Of a stretch of DNA of 64,000 nt, positions 35,815-47,927 are shown piece after piece (position 1 is the stretch's first letter; every line of letters begins with the position of its first letter). The notes beneath the pieces were generated by a model, which was not told the DNA's origin, made no database searches, and saw nothing but the letters and a program-made list of their open reading frames with translations. The position numbers and the translations under genes were made by a program. Source of the DNA: Rotaria sp. Silwood1 (Eukaryota; Rotifera; Eurotatoria; Philodinida; Philodinidae); NCBI GenBank assembly GCA_905250075.1, contig CAJNOP010000215.1:227680-291679 (forward strand), read 5' to 3'.

Positions 35815-37150
35815 GTCTCTTACGCATATGTCTTACTCGTTTCATTCGAAAGAAATGTCCCAGATGATCATTTTTATTTTTATGAAATGTATCCGAGTAA
35901 AAAATATCAATGTAAAAAAAGGCGAGCGGCCTAAATTAGATTTGTGGATTCGTTCTAATCTCCTCTTTTTCTCTGTTTTTTTTGACATATGCTACTAGTG
36001 ACTCTTCATTAGTTAATTGAAGTAGGTCTGATGCTCTAGCAAAGGGACATCGATGAACCAGTCTTAATCCGTTTCTAAATTTTCTTAGGAGTAATGGTTT
36101 TTGAGTTTTGGGTAGGAATTAATATAGGGAAAATATCCAAGCGAAATATGGAAAAACTCTAAGCAAAAGAAAACATTTTCGCAGGATATCCGCTGAGAGG
36201 ATCTTACCACTTTTCATTCATCTTAATTTACTAAATGTTCTTGGAATGTTTTCAAGGATTATCAATCATAGGTTTTAAGGACATCTTATTCGTCCAAATA
36301 AAGTCTAAATATTTGGACTCTTTAAGTACTTCTAGTCTTTGACCCTCGATATAAACATCTACTATTGGATCTTGTACTTGTGAATGAAAAATCTGCATTA
36401 CAGTTTCGGACAAATTAACTGATTGTTTCCATTTTTTGGAATAATCCGCTATTTTTTTTACATATTTTTTTCCTTTTTCTTCTAAAAACTTAATTATCGG
36501 CTTAATTTCTCTACGTATTGGTGGGGATATAAGTACATTTAGATCATCGGCAAACATGTAGCTAGAATGAACACCTAAACATAAAATAAGATCACAATGA
36601 TAAACAATGAATAGATATGGGCTTAAACTACTGCTTTGTGGTAAACCAACATGAGTATAAAATATTTTCGATTTATTCTATCCAAAATTAACATAGGCAC
36701 AACGATCATTTAACCATGAAATAATTACTTTCAACAAACCTAAAGGCATACCGAATCTATTGAGCTTAACAACAAGACCCTTATGCCACATTTTATCGTA
36801 TGCCTTTTGATAGACAACATATACTGCTAATGTTGGATTATTAGCTGTTAGATTATTCTTTCCTTTTGATATATTGATAGAACTCTAGTAGAAAGTAGAT
36901 AAGATGGACGAAAATCTGACTGTTTAGCTGGAACTAAATTATTAGTTTCTGCCCAATGTCTCACTCTATCTAGCATAATTTTTTCAAATAACTTTGAATG
37001 TGTGGCTAAAAATGAAATTGGTCGTGTCTGATCACAACGAGGTACTCTTGTCTTCAGTTTATTTAATGTAACTATCTTAGCTCATTTCTAAACATCAGGA
37101 TATCTGTATTCGGTTAGCCAAGTATTAAAACAATTCGCTAAACAATTAAA
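35815..37150 (-). pseudogene. LINE reverse transcriptase, decayed 3' part
   Basis: Reading the minus strand from about 37150 gives pieces of a non-LTR reverse transcriptase in shifting frames with several stops: QTRPISFLATHSKLFEK, then VPAKQSDFRPSYLLSTRV, AVYVVYQKAYDKMWHKGLVV, HVGLPQSSSLSPYLFIVYH and the catalytic YMFADDLNVLI (FADD box). A thumb-like region follows (RLEVLKESKYLDFIWTNK), then a C-terminal tail (VHRCPFARASDLLQLT, RRLERIHKSNLGRSPFF). It appears to be an I/Jockey-like element, possibly of the same family as the 4.7-kb fragment. Its 5' edge ends at the telomere-like array at 37152. The missing endonuclease does not appear on the other side. Confidence 0.85.
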
Positions 37151-37151
37151 C

Positions 37152-37198
37152 GGTGTGGGTGTTGACGTCATCTAAGATAAGATACACACCCACACCCA
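37152..37198. repeat. short telomere-like inverted array 7
   Basis: The G arm ggtgtgggtgt (37152-37162) and the C arm acacacccacaccca (37184-37198) are separated by tgacgtcatctaagataaga. It abuts the broken LINE reverse transcriptase. Confidence 0.82.
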
Positions 37199-37227
37199 AC
37201 AAGAAATATTTACCTTTTTTATCATTT

Positions 37228-37401
37228 CAGATTCAATTTAAAAATCTGTTCGACTGTCTATCGAACGTTGATCTTGTGCAAATTATATCTCACGAATCTT
37301 CTAAATGTTGCGACAACTTCCTAATAGAATTTAAAAACGAGAAGAAAGGAAATATTTCCTTGAATTATGGGGAAAATTGTTACATCATTAAACATCTGTA
37401 G
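37228..37401 (+). other. possible orphan exon
   Basis: A tatcatttcag acceptor precedes an open frame with LFDCLSNVDLVQIISHESSK and FLIEFKNEKKGNISLNYG that ends TAG. Composition is protein-like, but no family is recognised and no upstream exon survives on the left, where the array and LINE lie. Confidence 0.28.
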
Positions 37402-38177
37402 CAATATTTATATCGAAACAAGGAATTCGAATATTTTGCTTGAAAATTATAACAAAGAATGGCACTTATGAAAACGAATCACTAACAGGCTTTTCTTCAT
37501 GTGAGATTAAGACTAAAAGTTCAGATAGCAATGGCCAGGTTAGCCGATAGCTTAGAAAGAATAAAATACATTCCATATCGTTCAAATAAGTCAAAAAACC
37601 AAGTATGAGTCAGAATTTCTTAGCCACATATTTTTCTGTATTATAGAGGATGAGAATTTTTCAAGTCTTATCAAATCATGAAAATTAAGTTGAGACCAAC
37701 ATCCCTCTTAGTCGCAAGATACCAACCAAATCTGTTATATTTACTTGCTGTTCGAGTTCGAAGTTTTATTCAAGATGGTACTGTTACATAATAATCTAGA
37801 TTTTTGTTATGTTTTAATCCACTTTTCAAGACTAAAAGTAATAATTTAAAAACAAGATCTTTTTTTCAAAAATTGATAGATGAGGAAAAAACTGTGTCGC
37901 ACCGCCAGTGTTCTCATGAATCGACGGTTTTGATGAAAGTCTGACGGCATTACATTTTATTTTGTTTCTTCGAAGAAAGACAATGCACTCAAAACACGAA
38001 TATGTCTTAGTGTGATAATCTATTCCACAATTCTTTCGGAGTGTTCTGAAGTAAGGAAACTTTTAGTATGTTTGAAATTGTAGCAGTATCATTATCGACT
38101 TTCTTGTTTTTCTGGCTTTTCGTTGTTAAGTGGCTCAGCGGGTATTGTTCATCGTTTGAAACATGTATAGACAAAAA
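37402..38177. other. gene-free stretch
   Basis: No gene or repeat is recognised. Confidence 0.4.
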
Positions 38178-38490
38178 GGGTGTGGATGTGTGGGTGTGGG
38201 GTGGGTGTGGGTGTGGGTGTGGTGTGGGTGTGGTGTGGGTGTGTGGGTGTGGGTTGGGTGTGGGTGTGGGTGTGAATGTGGGTGTGAATGTGGGTGGGTG
38301 TGGGTGTGGGTGTGCATATGGTTATGGGTGTCTATCTTTTTCTTTCCAACACGCACGCACACACACCCACACCCACATCTACACCCACCCATACCCACAC
38401 CCACATCCACACCCACGCCGACACCCACACTACACCCACACACCCACACCCACACTACACCCACACACCCACACACCCACACCCACACCC
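38178..38490. repeat. telomere-like inverted array 8 (largest)
   Basis: The G arm 38178-38330 is dominated by TGTGGG with TGGTGTGG and GAATGTGG variants. The spacer is pyrimidine-rich (tctatctttttctttccaa). The C arm 38349-38490 has CCCACA, CACTACAC and ACGCAC words. Total length is 313 bp. Peptides read from it are artefacts. Confidence 0.93.
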
Positions 38491-38516
38491 TGCTCTATAT
38501 AACTACACTTTCGGGC

Positions 38517-38712
38517 AAAATTCTTTCTCCACTTTATTTCTATACTATCATACTTTGCATCAAATTTATTGCCTAGTAAAGATATGACATAAGAGTTTTA
38601 TTTCTATATGGTATAGATCACACTGCAATGAAACTCTTATGCCATATCTTTATTTGGTCATAAATTTGGTGCAAAGTATGATAGCATAGAAACAATGAGG
38701 GAAAGACTTTTA
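38517..38712. repeat. inverted repeat next to array 8
   Basis: The arms 38517-38603 and 38627-38712 share tatcatactttgca, aaatttat, aaagatatg and cataagagttt, with a loop of about 23 nt. It lies 26 bp after the array. Confidence 0.85.
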
Positions 38713-38714
38713 TC

Positions 38715-38745
38715 CCGGGAGAGGGGGGGAGGGGGGTATAAATAA
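38715..38745 (+). promoter_or_regulatory. G-rich tract followed by a TATA-like word
   Basis: The tract cccgggagagggggggaggg leads directly into ggtataaataac. Four G-runs could form a quadruplex, and TATAAATA is a good TATA box, but no gene is recognised downstream. Confidence 0.3.
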
Positions 38746-40815
38746 CTTAAAGAAAGAAAATTAAACCATTTTCAGTCAAAGTTATTTAAGTAAGTTGCTT
38801 ATGTTGAAGATCGGCTCGTATTAATAGAATTGGTTTAAAATGAAATGTACCACCAGCTTAGTTATTAGTTGCTAGCTACTTTGAATGAATATGGTTATCT
38901 ACGAAGAAACATTTTACAGGAAAAGAGCGATTGAATAAACGTTGAGAGTGAGTTTAGAATCTTTTGTTTTTTTGAAAATTAACTAGGCATCTTTATGCGA
39001 AAAAGAAATATGTCCTCATACATAGGAAGGGTATTTCATAAAAAGCATCTCATTGCAAATCCTGAGAGATATATTTTTTCCAATTATAAATGAGATCTTT
39101 CATGATAAAAACATGTCAGAATTTCTAGAAGAAAGTGCACAGACGAAGCGAAGTATTAACTAATGGAAAGCGATCTTTTACCAAAGATGTTCTTATTTTA
39201 GAAAGATCTCGTCATGTGTGACACGTTTGGATGCGCACCACGTTAATTAGATCCTATAATCGCTGAAACAAATATTTTCGCAAAGGAAATCTAGTAAGTT
39301 TCTTCACAGTGTGCTGCAAAGGGGCATCAAAGTGACCTTAAGATATGCTTTTTTATACAGAAAAACTTTTTTTTTAATTAACTGCTCTTTCCTATTAGCT
39401 TTTTCTCATGAGTTGTCCAACTCAGAGCTAACATGCTGCCACGACGATGGAAGCAAAATATTGTCCATACTAAAAAAAACTTATATATTAATATATACAT
39501 AAATGTTAAAAAAATCAAAAAGCTTTAGAGATCATTAAAGCGAACAATTTTTACAGGGAGGTCTTCTAAACTGTCTTTTGCTGCATTTGTCCAACAGGGT
39601 CTTCTACTATGAGGAGGTTTTCTAATGTGTCAAGAGCTTTACTCAATGTGTACTCAGAAACTACACCAACCCTCGTTCCATTCAAGTGTTAGCAGTGGAG
39701 ATCGGACCCTCCTAAAATGGTGATTTTGGTCAAAATCATGATTTTATGGAAGATCTCTTGAGCGGTAGGAACCATGAGAAAGCTGAAATTTTTACTGGAC
39801 TATGTACTCAATGAGACCTCTCCATAGCCAATATTTCAACTCCCTAACATGATTTCTTTATGTGATAGGCATATGCACAAAATATTGGAAAATAACTATT
39901 TTTCAATGTACTTGATAGTATTGCGCAACTCTTCAATAGTTTATCCATTTGAGCTCGTGTTTTTTTTCGATGATACGCAATTATGATATCTAGTCACAGT
40001 AAAAATTTCAAGCCAATAGCATGTATCCTTGATGAGATAAAGATGTCACAAAAAAATGACAAAAAAGGCACTTTTTTTAACAATAGTACCCTCATAAAAA
40101 TTGCAGTATCTCGAGAATAGAACAATATCTTTTAAAACGGTTTGCGTCAAAATTCTTTAAACTCTTGCCTCTACAACAAATATTAAATCGAGCAAAGTTG
40201 GACGACCTCGATTGAGCAGCTTTTGTGGGAACCGGTCGTGGCTTATGTGGACTGACACATAAACAAGGTAGTGATATTTGTTGCTACCATCTGCCCAGAC
40301 AAATTTCAAGATCCCAAAGTTTTGATTGCATATTTAAGTAGTACTAGGTTAGTAGTCTTTGAGAAAAAATAATCAGCAAATTCTATCACACTGATCTGGA
40401 GAAAGCCTATCATGAAGATGGGCTATTTTTGACCCTAATATATAGGAAAATCAGAGGTGACCTCAAAAAATTCAGTCATACTTTTTGAAGATATGGACAT
40501 TATTGAATATGATAGTTGCATTCCACATCTCAAAATGTATATCCAGTCAAAAATTCATAGCTCTAGCGCGTACTGGTGACGAGATATCGTCAAAATAGCT
40601 TACACAAGAGATTAATCAAAAATTTCTCATATTAACAAAAGTCTATTTTGAGTGCTATTAGTTGGATGAGAGTATCTCAGTCAAAGCTCAACCTTTTAGT
40701 CTAAGAATTTGGTTTTATACATAAAAAATTTGCTCTACAAAATGGAATAACTTTCATCAAAATCGAAGACTATCGATTGAACATGGTCAGTCGTGGTTCC
40801 GGTGCAGTGACTTCA
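38746..40815. other. gene-free stretch
   Basis: No supported gene. The part from about 39650 to 40800 has an even, repeat-like texture (phrases such as aaatttcaag and tcgagat) seen also near 31.3-32.0 kb and 44.3-44.6 kb, but I cannot define a unit. Confidence 0.4.
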
Positions 40816-40818
40816 AGG

Positions 40819-40996
40819 GTATCTTCATATAATAGAGGATGAGGACCCAACAGTATCTTCCTATAATGGGAGATGAGGACCTAAAGATATCTTCAAATAA
40901 TAGAACATGAGGACCTAAGGATATCTTCATATAATGGGAGATGAGGGCCTAAGGGTATCTTCACATAATAGAATATGAGGACCCAAGGGCATCTTC
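40819..40996. repeat. 34-bp minisatellite, five units
   Basis: The word atcttc starts at 40821, 40855, 40889, 40923, 40957 and 40991, an exact 34-bp step. The unit is about gtatcttcatataatgggag followed by atgaggacctaagg. Confidence 0.95.
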
Positions 40997-40999
40997 GCT

Positions 41000-41160
41000 C
41001 ACGCACATGAGCACAAGCGCCTACTGCTCACTCTCACCGTGAGCGTGAGCATGAGCGGTGTCAGCGCTCACGATGAGCTTGAGCGGTACACCCCTACCCA
41101 CATCCACACCGACACCCACACCCCACCCACACCCCACATACCCACACCCACACCCACCCT
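41000..41160. repeat. GAGC/GCTC palindromic patch followed by a C-rich telomere-like array
   Basis: At 41000-41087, gctcactctcaccgtgagc, gagcatgagc and cagcgctcacgatgagc form overlapping dyads. From 41088 to 41160 CCCACA, CCCCACC and CCACACC words continue. There is no clean TGTGGG arm to the left; the GAGCGTGAGC words may be its degenerate form. Confidence 0.7.
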
Positions 41161-41443
41161 CTTGTATACATTTTAAATATGCTGATTTATTGTTTTAGAT
41201 AATATAGCAATCGAACTGTGTTCTATGCACAGAACAAACACTTATCAGTCATTCCCTGTTTTAAACAGACACTACCTTGGACAAAAATTTTTTACACCCT
41301 CCTAAAGTTTCAAGGGTACGGGTGTTGCGCTCATACGTCCACCTATACCTACATCCGTCCAATACAAGTCATTGAAATATTTAATATTATATATTGGATA
41401 GCATTGCATTATTAATAATCGAATAATGAATTGTTATGCATTA
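41161..41443. other. gene-free spacer
   Basis: Short spacer between the C-rich array and the 3' end of GPCR 2. The frame at 41218-41415 has no motif. Confidence 0.4.
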
Positions 41444-42497
41444 TTACATTGATTGTAAATCAAATTCACTAGTAGAACATTGTACCAATGTTGCCACTTG
41501 ATTTTGACGTATTCTTTTTCTACAATACATTCGCCAACATTTATTTATAAAAACATATTTAACTTGTCGACGAAATCGTGTTGATGATATTAAAAATATG
41601 TAGAAAGAACCCTAAAATAATCAAGATAAATAAAATAAATATCTATATTTAACATACTGCATAATTAAGATTAAACAATGAAACAGCTATAGCTGCAGTA
41701 AGTTGTAAAATGGCTTGAGAAATTGGACTGTTGTTGGCTGTTAATGTACTAATTGTATAAATCCGTTGTAGAAGATACGGTGATATCATAACGACTAAAA
41801 GTCCAACTCGAATAAGAATCATTGCTGTCAATTGTTGATCAAGTTTTCGTCGACGCATTGGCATTTGACGTCGTATAATACGACGAACATTTTGATAAGC
41901 TAATATACTGAACAATGTCGAAATAGTGATCGGTAAAGTTCCAATGAGTATAGGATAATAGAAATATGTAATATAATTTCTAAAATTGTCACTATATACT
42001 GTACATCCATGTTTTGATTGAATTTCAAGGAAGAACAACAGTAATATACCATGTAGAATCCAAAATATAGATGCAATAGTAGTAAGAATTTTAGCTAATT
42101 TTATTGTACTTATTTGTCTTAAAAATGGATGATAACTTGTTGATAAATATTGATCAATAGCAGCAAAGCAGACAATATTAAGTGAAATCACAGTTATAGA
42201 TTGTGTCAAGAATGGTCTTAATTTACACCAAAGTACCGATGTTTGTGATAGATCATTACCAAATCCATTAATTGCAATACTAGATGGAAATGCAATCATT
42301 AATTCAAGTAAATCAATAATCGATTCTGCAATGAGATAAAACGCAGATGGATTTCCTCGAAAAATTGTAAGTCGAGCAAATACGAAGATGTTAGTAATAT
42401 GTCCGAAAACACCAGAAAATAAAATAATAAAACTAACATAGACTGTATATTGTTGAGAAGCATTAAGAATTAACTGTGCTGTTGATAATGATGACAT
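41444..42497 (-). CDS. class A G-protein-coupled receptor, 335 aa
   Basis: Exon 1 (42497-41658, 280 aa) and exon 2 (41611-41444, 55 aa plus TAA) join in phase 0 on the minus strand. One N-glycosylation sequon (NAS, residue 12) precedes TM1. Cys91 before TM3 and Cys165 in the second outer loop fit the class A disulfide. TM3 ends AAIDQYLS, so the DRY motif is degenerate (DQY). The loop after TM5 is basic (RRIIRRQMPMRRRKLDQQ), which suits G-protein coupling. TM7 is SLFNLNYA|GSFYIFLISS, split by the intron; the tail continues TRFRRQVKYVFINKCWRMY. It resembles the large set of FMRFamide-type bdelloid receptors. Without the second exon the protein would end inside TM7. Confidence 0.9.
41612..41657 (-). 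other. intron of GPCR 2
   Basis: This 46-nt intron begins gtatgtta and ends gattattttag on the minus strand, phase 0. It is placed directly after the NYA of TM7, as in GPCR 1. Confidence 0.85.
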
Positions 42498-45209
42498 GAT
42501 ACCATGCAGTGTCGGTTTCCTTTTTACGAGTAATGAATAATGTTTTTCTTCCTTTTTTTTTGTTAAATAAGAATTTCTTATTTGCTAAAGACAATAATGT
42601 GAATATCTATAGTGTAAGTAGTACAAGCTTCAGAAAATTCGAACATACAATGAAGACGATGAAAAGTTACATCAGTAGACATTCATCATAAAAAAATCTT
42701 GTTTTTTAATCATTCTTAATAAACTTTTTGTTAGCAATTGCAAAAGTTTCGGATAGCAACAAATTTGAAATGTTTATTACAGAGTGAAGTCTACAATGAT
42801 ATTTTAATATTGTTAATTAGAACATATTAGCAAGATTAAAAAAGTATGACTCCTCAGGTGAGTGTTAAAAATTATCATACAGCGTGGGTTACAGATAGTA
42901 TTACGACAAAAATGATGAAATATCTTCGCGTTGGTTCCATCAAATTAGCTTCATTTTTGAGATAGAAATTTACAACTTACTATCAAGTAAGAAAAATATA
43001 TGTGCAGAGTTTTGTAAAAGAATAATAATAAGAAATCAAAAGGGAGACCATGAATGATACTATATACTGATGAACATAAAGCACATTTTGAGAGCTATTT
43101 AGTTCAAATATCAACGATAACAAGATTTCGAATTTTCAAACACCAAACATTGATTTTTGCAAACAAGCTGATCTTTTTAAGTCCTATGAATTGCAACTGT
43201 GCATTTTACTCATGAAAGAGGAATTTCAGCAATTAATCTGAGTACTTTCGTAAAAATACTGTGTGCATGATTATACTATCATTCATTAAGTTTCTTTCGC
43301 GAGATGAAAAAAATTTTAACTTGACAGTAATATTTACTTACGTTATCCATAAGAAAAACAAAAGCTATAAATACACTTTTATCATTTACTAAGAACTTAG
43401 TCAATTTGACTTAACCAAAGCCGAGATTTTTCAAATTTTTGCCATAGAACTATTTATGGTTTACCCTGCTTACTCGATTATAGTTGTTAAAAAAAAAAAG
43501 TAGAACTAAATAAAATGCAAAATGTCAGTAACATGTTTGATGCACAGACGCTTTAGAAAATAATATTGTTTTCAATTCCAGGTGGCTTTCTGTCTCACTC
43601 GAGTGGAAATAATATTTGACTTTTGATACATCCATCGAATGCGATAGATAAAAATAAGCAATTTAAAACAGATCTATATAATTTTGTTCTAAAACGTTCC
43701 CATGCTTATTTTTAAATACATTCGAATGCCTTTGCTTGTTGAAAATATATTCGACAACCAAAAATAATTCTATCTCAAGAAGAAAATGTTCAGAGCATTC
43801 TAACAAAAATTACGCTAATTACAAAACGATAGCATGCTAATACAAATTATAGCTGAGGTTTTGTCGCTTGAGGATCATCAAGAGAATGAATATCTTTATT
43901 TCGCATCATGATATTAATCGAACCATTATGACTGACAACTATAATTTTTATCTTAAATCTATTCATAATTAATTGATAATATTTCCTTTGCTTCAGTTAT
44001 TCTCTGTATTCAATAAAATAAAACCCGTGTTAACTCGGCATCGGAGAGAATTTTTTTCATCCAGAAAATTTTATTTTATAAAACTATATACGAATAAAGA
44101 AAAAGTCATCATTATGCTCACAATAATGGAACTCATTGTCGATAGAAATAAAACACCAAGATCAATCTCCGTATCATGTGAATAGATCAATAGCTAAGTG
44201 TAATATGACTTGCATTTTTCAATCAATACACTCAATCACAAAGCTTAAGATACGTGTGTGTGAGTTTGAGTGTCTTGTTCTCAGCCTACACTAACATGCT
44301 GAATACCCTGAAAATGTTACGCTAAAAGAATGTGTTCTTCCTGAGATATTGAATATCCGAAAATAATCATGTGTGACAACGGACAGTAATAAAACCCAGT
44401 GTTTTCAACATTTGATATCTCAAGAACAATACACCATATTTGGGTTGAAATTTTCAGGACATTCTAAGGTCCACGAGACCTATTAATGAACAAAACATCA
44501 GCTGAAAATTTCATAATTCGATTTTTTCATCGAAGTCTGCTAATGAGCAAAATATTAGTTTGATTGGCTAATCACACTTGAGAATATTCTCTCATTAGCT
44601 GTTTTCTCTAGTTTAAATCTCATCTATGAGACAAATCTTGAAAAATGATAGTGAGTAGATAAAAAAAAATCCTTCTTAGTATGAAATAAATATGTTACTC
44701 TCAAAATAATTCGCGTTTGTTTCACGCTAAGAATGCAGAAAACTTTATCTGCAGCCTTCAATGACAAAAAAGTGCAACATCAAAATACTTCTCAACTTGC
44801 TTTTAATCATTATGACAAAAACAGAAATTATCATTAAAAATCTAATCACACTACATGGTATCCGTATTTTAAATTGTTGGGCTCCGTCACTGTTCTATAA
44901 TGACATATGATAAAATGGTTCGCTGGCACGGTGGCTACTTCAATTTTGTAAAAATTCATGGGCCATCGAATATATAAAATGAAAAGATATTATAGATACC
45001 GTTTATTGATAAAATGCACTCATATTGAAAATGAAATGAGACAATGTTTCATCAACATCAGCCGGTAGACTCTATGCCAATTCGATTTGTTGTATCCATT
45101 CCTGTCTCTCGTTGCTACACTTAAATCGAGATATCACAAACGCTTTTTTCTTATTTTGACTAAAGTAAGTTCCGGCTGTATATATTATGGTTTATTTTTG
45201 GGTGTGGAT
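42498..45209. other. gene-free stretch
   Basis: AT-rich with no supported gene. A weak TGTGTGAG/CCTACAC pair at about 44252-44293 may be a worn telomere-like array. Confidence 0.4.
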
Positions 45210-46640
45210 ACACTGAAAAAAAAAATCCGTAGAATAATCAACCCTTGCACTAGAAAAACGGCTCCATAAATCCTTGAAGGGTTGATACCTATGTCATGTA
45301 CCCTTTAACGATTTATGGACCGAAGGGTTTATAGCAATGAGGGTATCTGACGCGTATTTGAGGGTTTATTACTCAAAGTTTTAATCAAAAGAGTTTATTA
45401 TTCTACCCACAAAGGTATATTATTCTATGTTTTCATTAGAAGGATATGCTGTTGTACGCATAATGGTAGATCACTCTACTAGGCCCATAAAAGTATTTAT
45501 TATTCTACACATTAGGGCAGATTATTCGACGACTGCAGCAAAAGGGTAGATCACCCAACGGTTGTAGGAAGTCGGTTTATTATTCTTCATCTAAGGATAG
45601 ATTACTCTACGACTACAGAAAAGAATTTATTATTCTACCTCTAAGGCTAGACTATTCCACGATTATGGAAAAGAGAATTTATTATTCTACGTCAAAGAGC
45701 AGATCATTTAACCATTATGAAAAAAAGGGTCTATTATCATTGAAAAAAATCCGCAGAATAATCTGCCCTTGCATTTAAGAAATTTGTCAATAAATCCTTA
45801 AAGGGTTTATGCCAATGTTATCAACTATTTAAGGGTTTACTGCTTGAAACATTTGTGAAACTATAAGTTTATGAAAGCTCAAAGAATATATGATGGTTAT
45901 ATGAGTGTTTGTTATTTTACGATTTCAACATTAGAGTATGTTCTTCAACCGATATCAGTAGATTATTGTACGTGTTCAAGATCAGGATGTCTTATTATTC
46001 TATTTTAGATTTATTATACTACTTCTTGATTAAATGAGTATGTCACTTTGCCTTTCTGGGAAGAAAATGCTACCCTTTCAATAAACAGCCCATTATTCTA
46101 CGCTTATGGTTAGATTCTTATACCTTGTCTTTGAAAAGGTTTATTACTATACGTGATGTGTTATGTTTTACAGGTCTTCGTTGGCAAGGATCTTTTATTT
46201 TCATGGTAAAAGTCGACTTCTCTACCCTTTCACTGCTAACAGTATTTCTCTTGTCGTATGAGAGTTGATGCAACTTCTTTTTCATTGACAGAGGTTTATT
46301 ACTCTACGCGCAGAACTTGATTCTTCTACTTCTTAGTTTAAAAAGGTTTATTCTTCTATGTACGGAAGTTGATGATTCTAAACTTCAGTTGGAAAGGTTT
46401 ACTACTCTACGTATAGAGGTTTATCCTTCTACTTCTTCGTATTAAAAAGTTTATCATTGTACGCATCCAAGTTGATTATTCTATACTTTGATTGAAAAGG
46501 TTTATTACTCTACGTATAGGAGTTGATCCTTCTACTTCTTAGTTTACAAGAGATTATTATTCTACGTACAAAGGCTGACTATTCTATATTTTTGTTGGAA
46601 AGATTTCTTGTTCTGGGTACATGAATAGATCATTTTATTT
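45210..46640. repeat. minisatellite of about 52 bp built on GTTTATTATTCTACG
   Basis: Words such as tttattattctac and agattattctacgac recur across the region. Clear units start near 45573, 45627 and 45680 (about 53 bp apart), and again from 46290 to 46560, where gtttattactctacgtat alternates with ttgatccttctacttcttag. The phrase atccgtagaataatcaaccc at 45222 recurs diverged at about 45749, so larger blocks were also duplicated. No coding content. Confidence 0.75.
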
Positions 46641-46954
46641 GCTCATTACAAACGGTTTGTTATTCTTGATTCAATGTTCATTCTTTATCGGGCTGCGTTA
46701 CAAATGTCATTGACAAATAGTCGTCTATACATCAAGAAATGATTAATGTAAAACTGACTATAATCATCCTTCAGAGAGCTTTGGTAAATAAGAGTAATAT
46801 GAAGTATGGGAGAAGCTCTTTTTTGTTTTATCTAGAACTGTTCCTGAAATCACTGTTCAACAGTCTTCTATAATGGTTCTAAATGTTACAACTCACTATC
46901 ACCATCTATCAAATTGTTCTGCCATTAGATGAAGTATACAGTAGCAATAGACAA
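46641..46954. other. gene-free spacer
   Basis: No gene or motif is seen. Confidence 0.4.
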
Positions 46955-47064
46955 GAGTGTGGGTGTGGGTGGGGTGGTGAATGTGGGGTATGGGTATCGT
47001 TGCAAAGACCCATACCCGCACCCCCACCCATGCCTCATACCCACACTGACACCCACACACCCAT
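46955..47064. repeat. telomere-like inverted array 9
   Basis: The G arm 46955-46997 and C arm 47008-47064 surround a loop (tcgttgcaaag). The innermost words pair exactly (atgggt with acccat). Confidence 0.9.
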
Positions 47065-47833
47065 AAGTGGAGATGTTTCGGATAAACAGTCAATGTGTTA
47101 GCATTCAGTTGACTGAATACACAAGTAACGTTCATTGACATTGAAAGTCGATTCACTGGGCCGTGGGCTGACAGAATTTATCAGTGCGAATGTATCGGTC
47201 AACGTAAAATCGGCCGTTTGTGCGAGAAACGGGTTCTGTTATTTAGAAGGAACTAACAGATAAATTGAACGAAGACACAGAGAGGGAGCAAAGAATTGAA
47301 AGTAAGGCACCAATCAGATGAAAATTAAAAATGCCCAAGGAAAAGCAATAAAACAAACACAAACCAATACAAGCTGCAACATGGGAAGTGGAGACGGGCA
47401 GTGACTGAACCGAGGTTTTGGATTAGGCGAACGAGCCGATGGTGATTGGATAAGGATCTCTGTCGTCCTAATTCATAAAATACGTGTTTCGGAAATGACT
47501 GGAGGGAGCTCAATAGTATTCCAGAGGGGCAAGAGGGAGATATTAATTCTCATCTAGTTACTAAAACGTGTGGCTGAGGAAAACGGTTCGCAGAGGAGCT
47601 CATCCCGAACTGGTCTAATGGTTCCATCACTACAAGAGCGAAGGATTTTGTGTGTTCCTCCGCTTGATTCGACGATGGTTTGCTCAGTGTAAGTGATCAT
47701 CTAAATGCTGAGAAGGTCATGCGACGGTAAGAGTACCGTCAAAGCTTAAAGACACAATATGGACGAGATTGAATTTGATTTATGCAGTTATCCATTAATT
47801 TGTAGTAGTGATGCAATAGTGGCTATCGATGGC
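47065..47833. other. GC-richer island, possible old retroelement or LTR remnant
   Basis: From about 47150 to 47700 base composition is clearly less AT-rich than the surroundings, yet no frame carries a recognisable domain. This could be a solo LTR or transposon remnant; I cannot define its ends. Confidence 0.3.
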
Positions 47834-47927
47834 TGCGAGTACGGGTGTGGCTGTGAGTGTCGATAGAGAACTATCCGAAACACAAGCCTCCACATCTACA
47901 ATATTCCCAATCCACCCACATAGACCA
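47834..47927. repeat. worn telomere-like inverted array 10
   Basis: A short G arm (acgggtgtggctgtgagtgt) is followed by cacaagcctccacatctaca and tccacccacatagaccac. Pairing is weak, but arm order matches the other arrays. Confidence 0.5.

Noticed and set aside
7506-38587. Long reading frames with His-Thr-Pro or Gly-Val-Trp repeats (for example 7506-7946, 16543-16981, 28054-28398, 38068-38587)
   Set aside because: They are translations of the TGTGGG/CCCACA arrays in all frames, with no conserved flanking protein.
40819-40996. Regularly spaced repeats considered as a CRISPR array
   Set aside because: There are no distinct spacers; the whole 34-bp unit repeats tandemly, and the genome is eukaryotic.
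47160-47700. Possible solo LTR
   Set aside because: Composition differs from its surroundings, but I could find no TG...CA ends, target duplication or primer-binding site.
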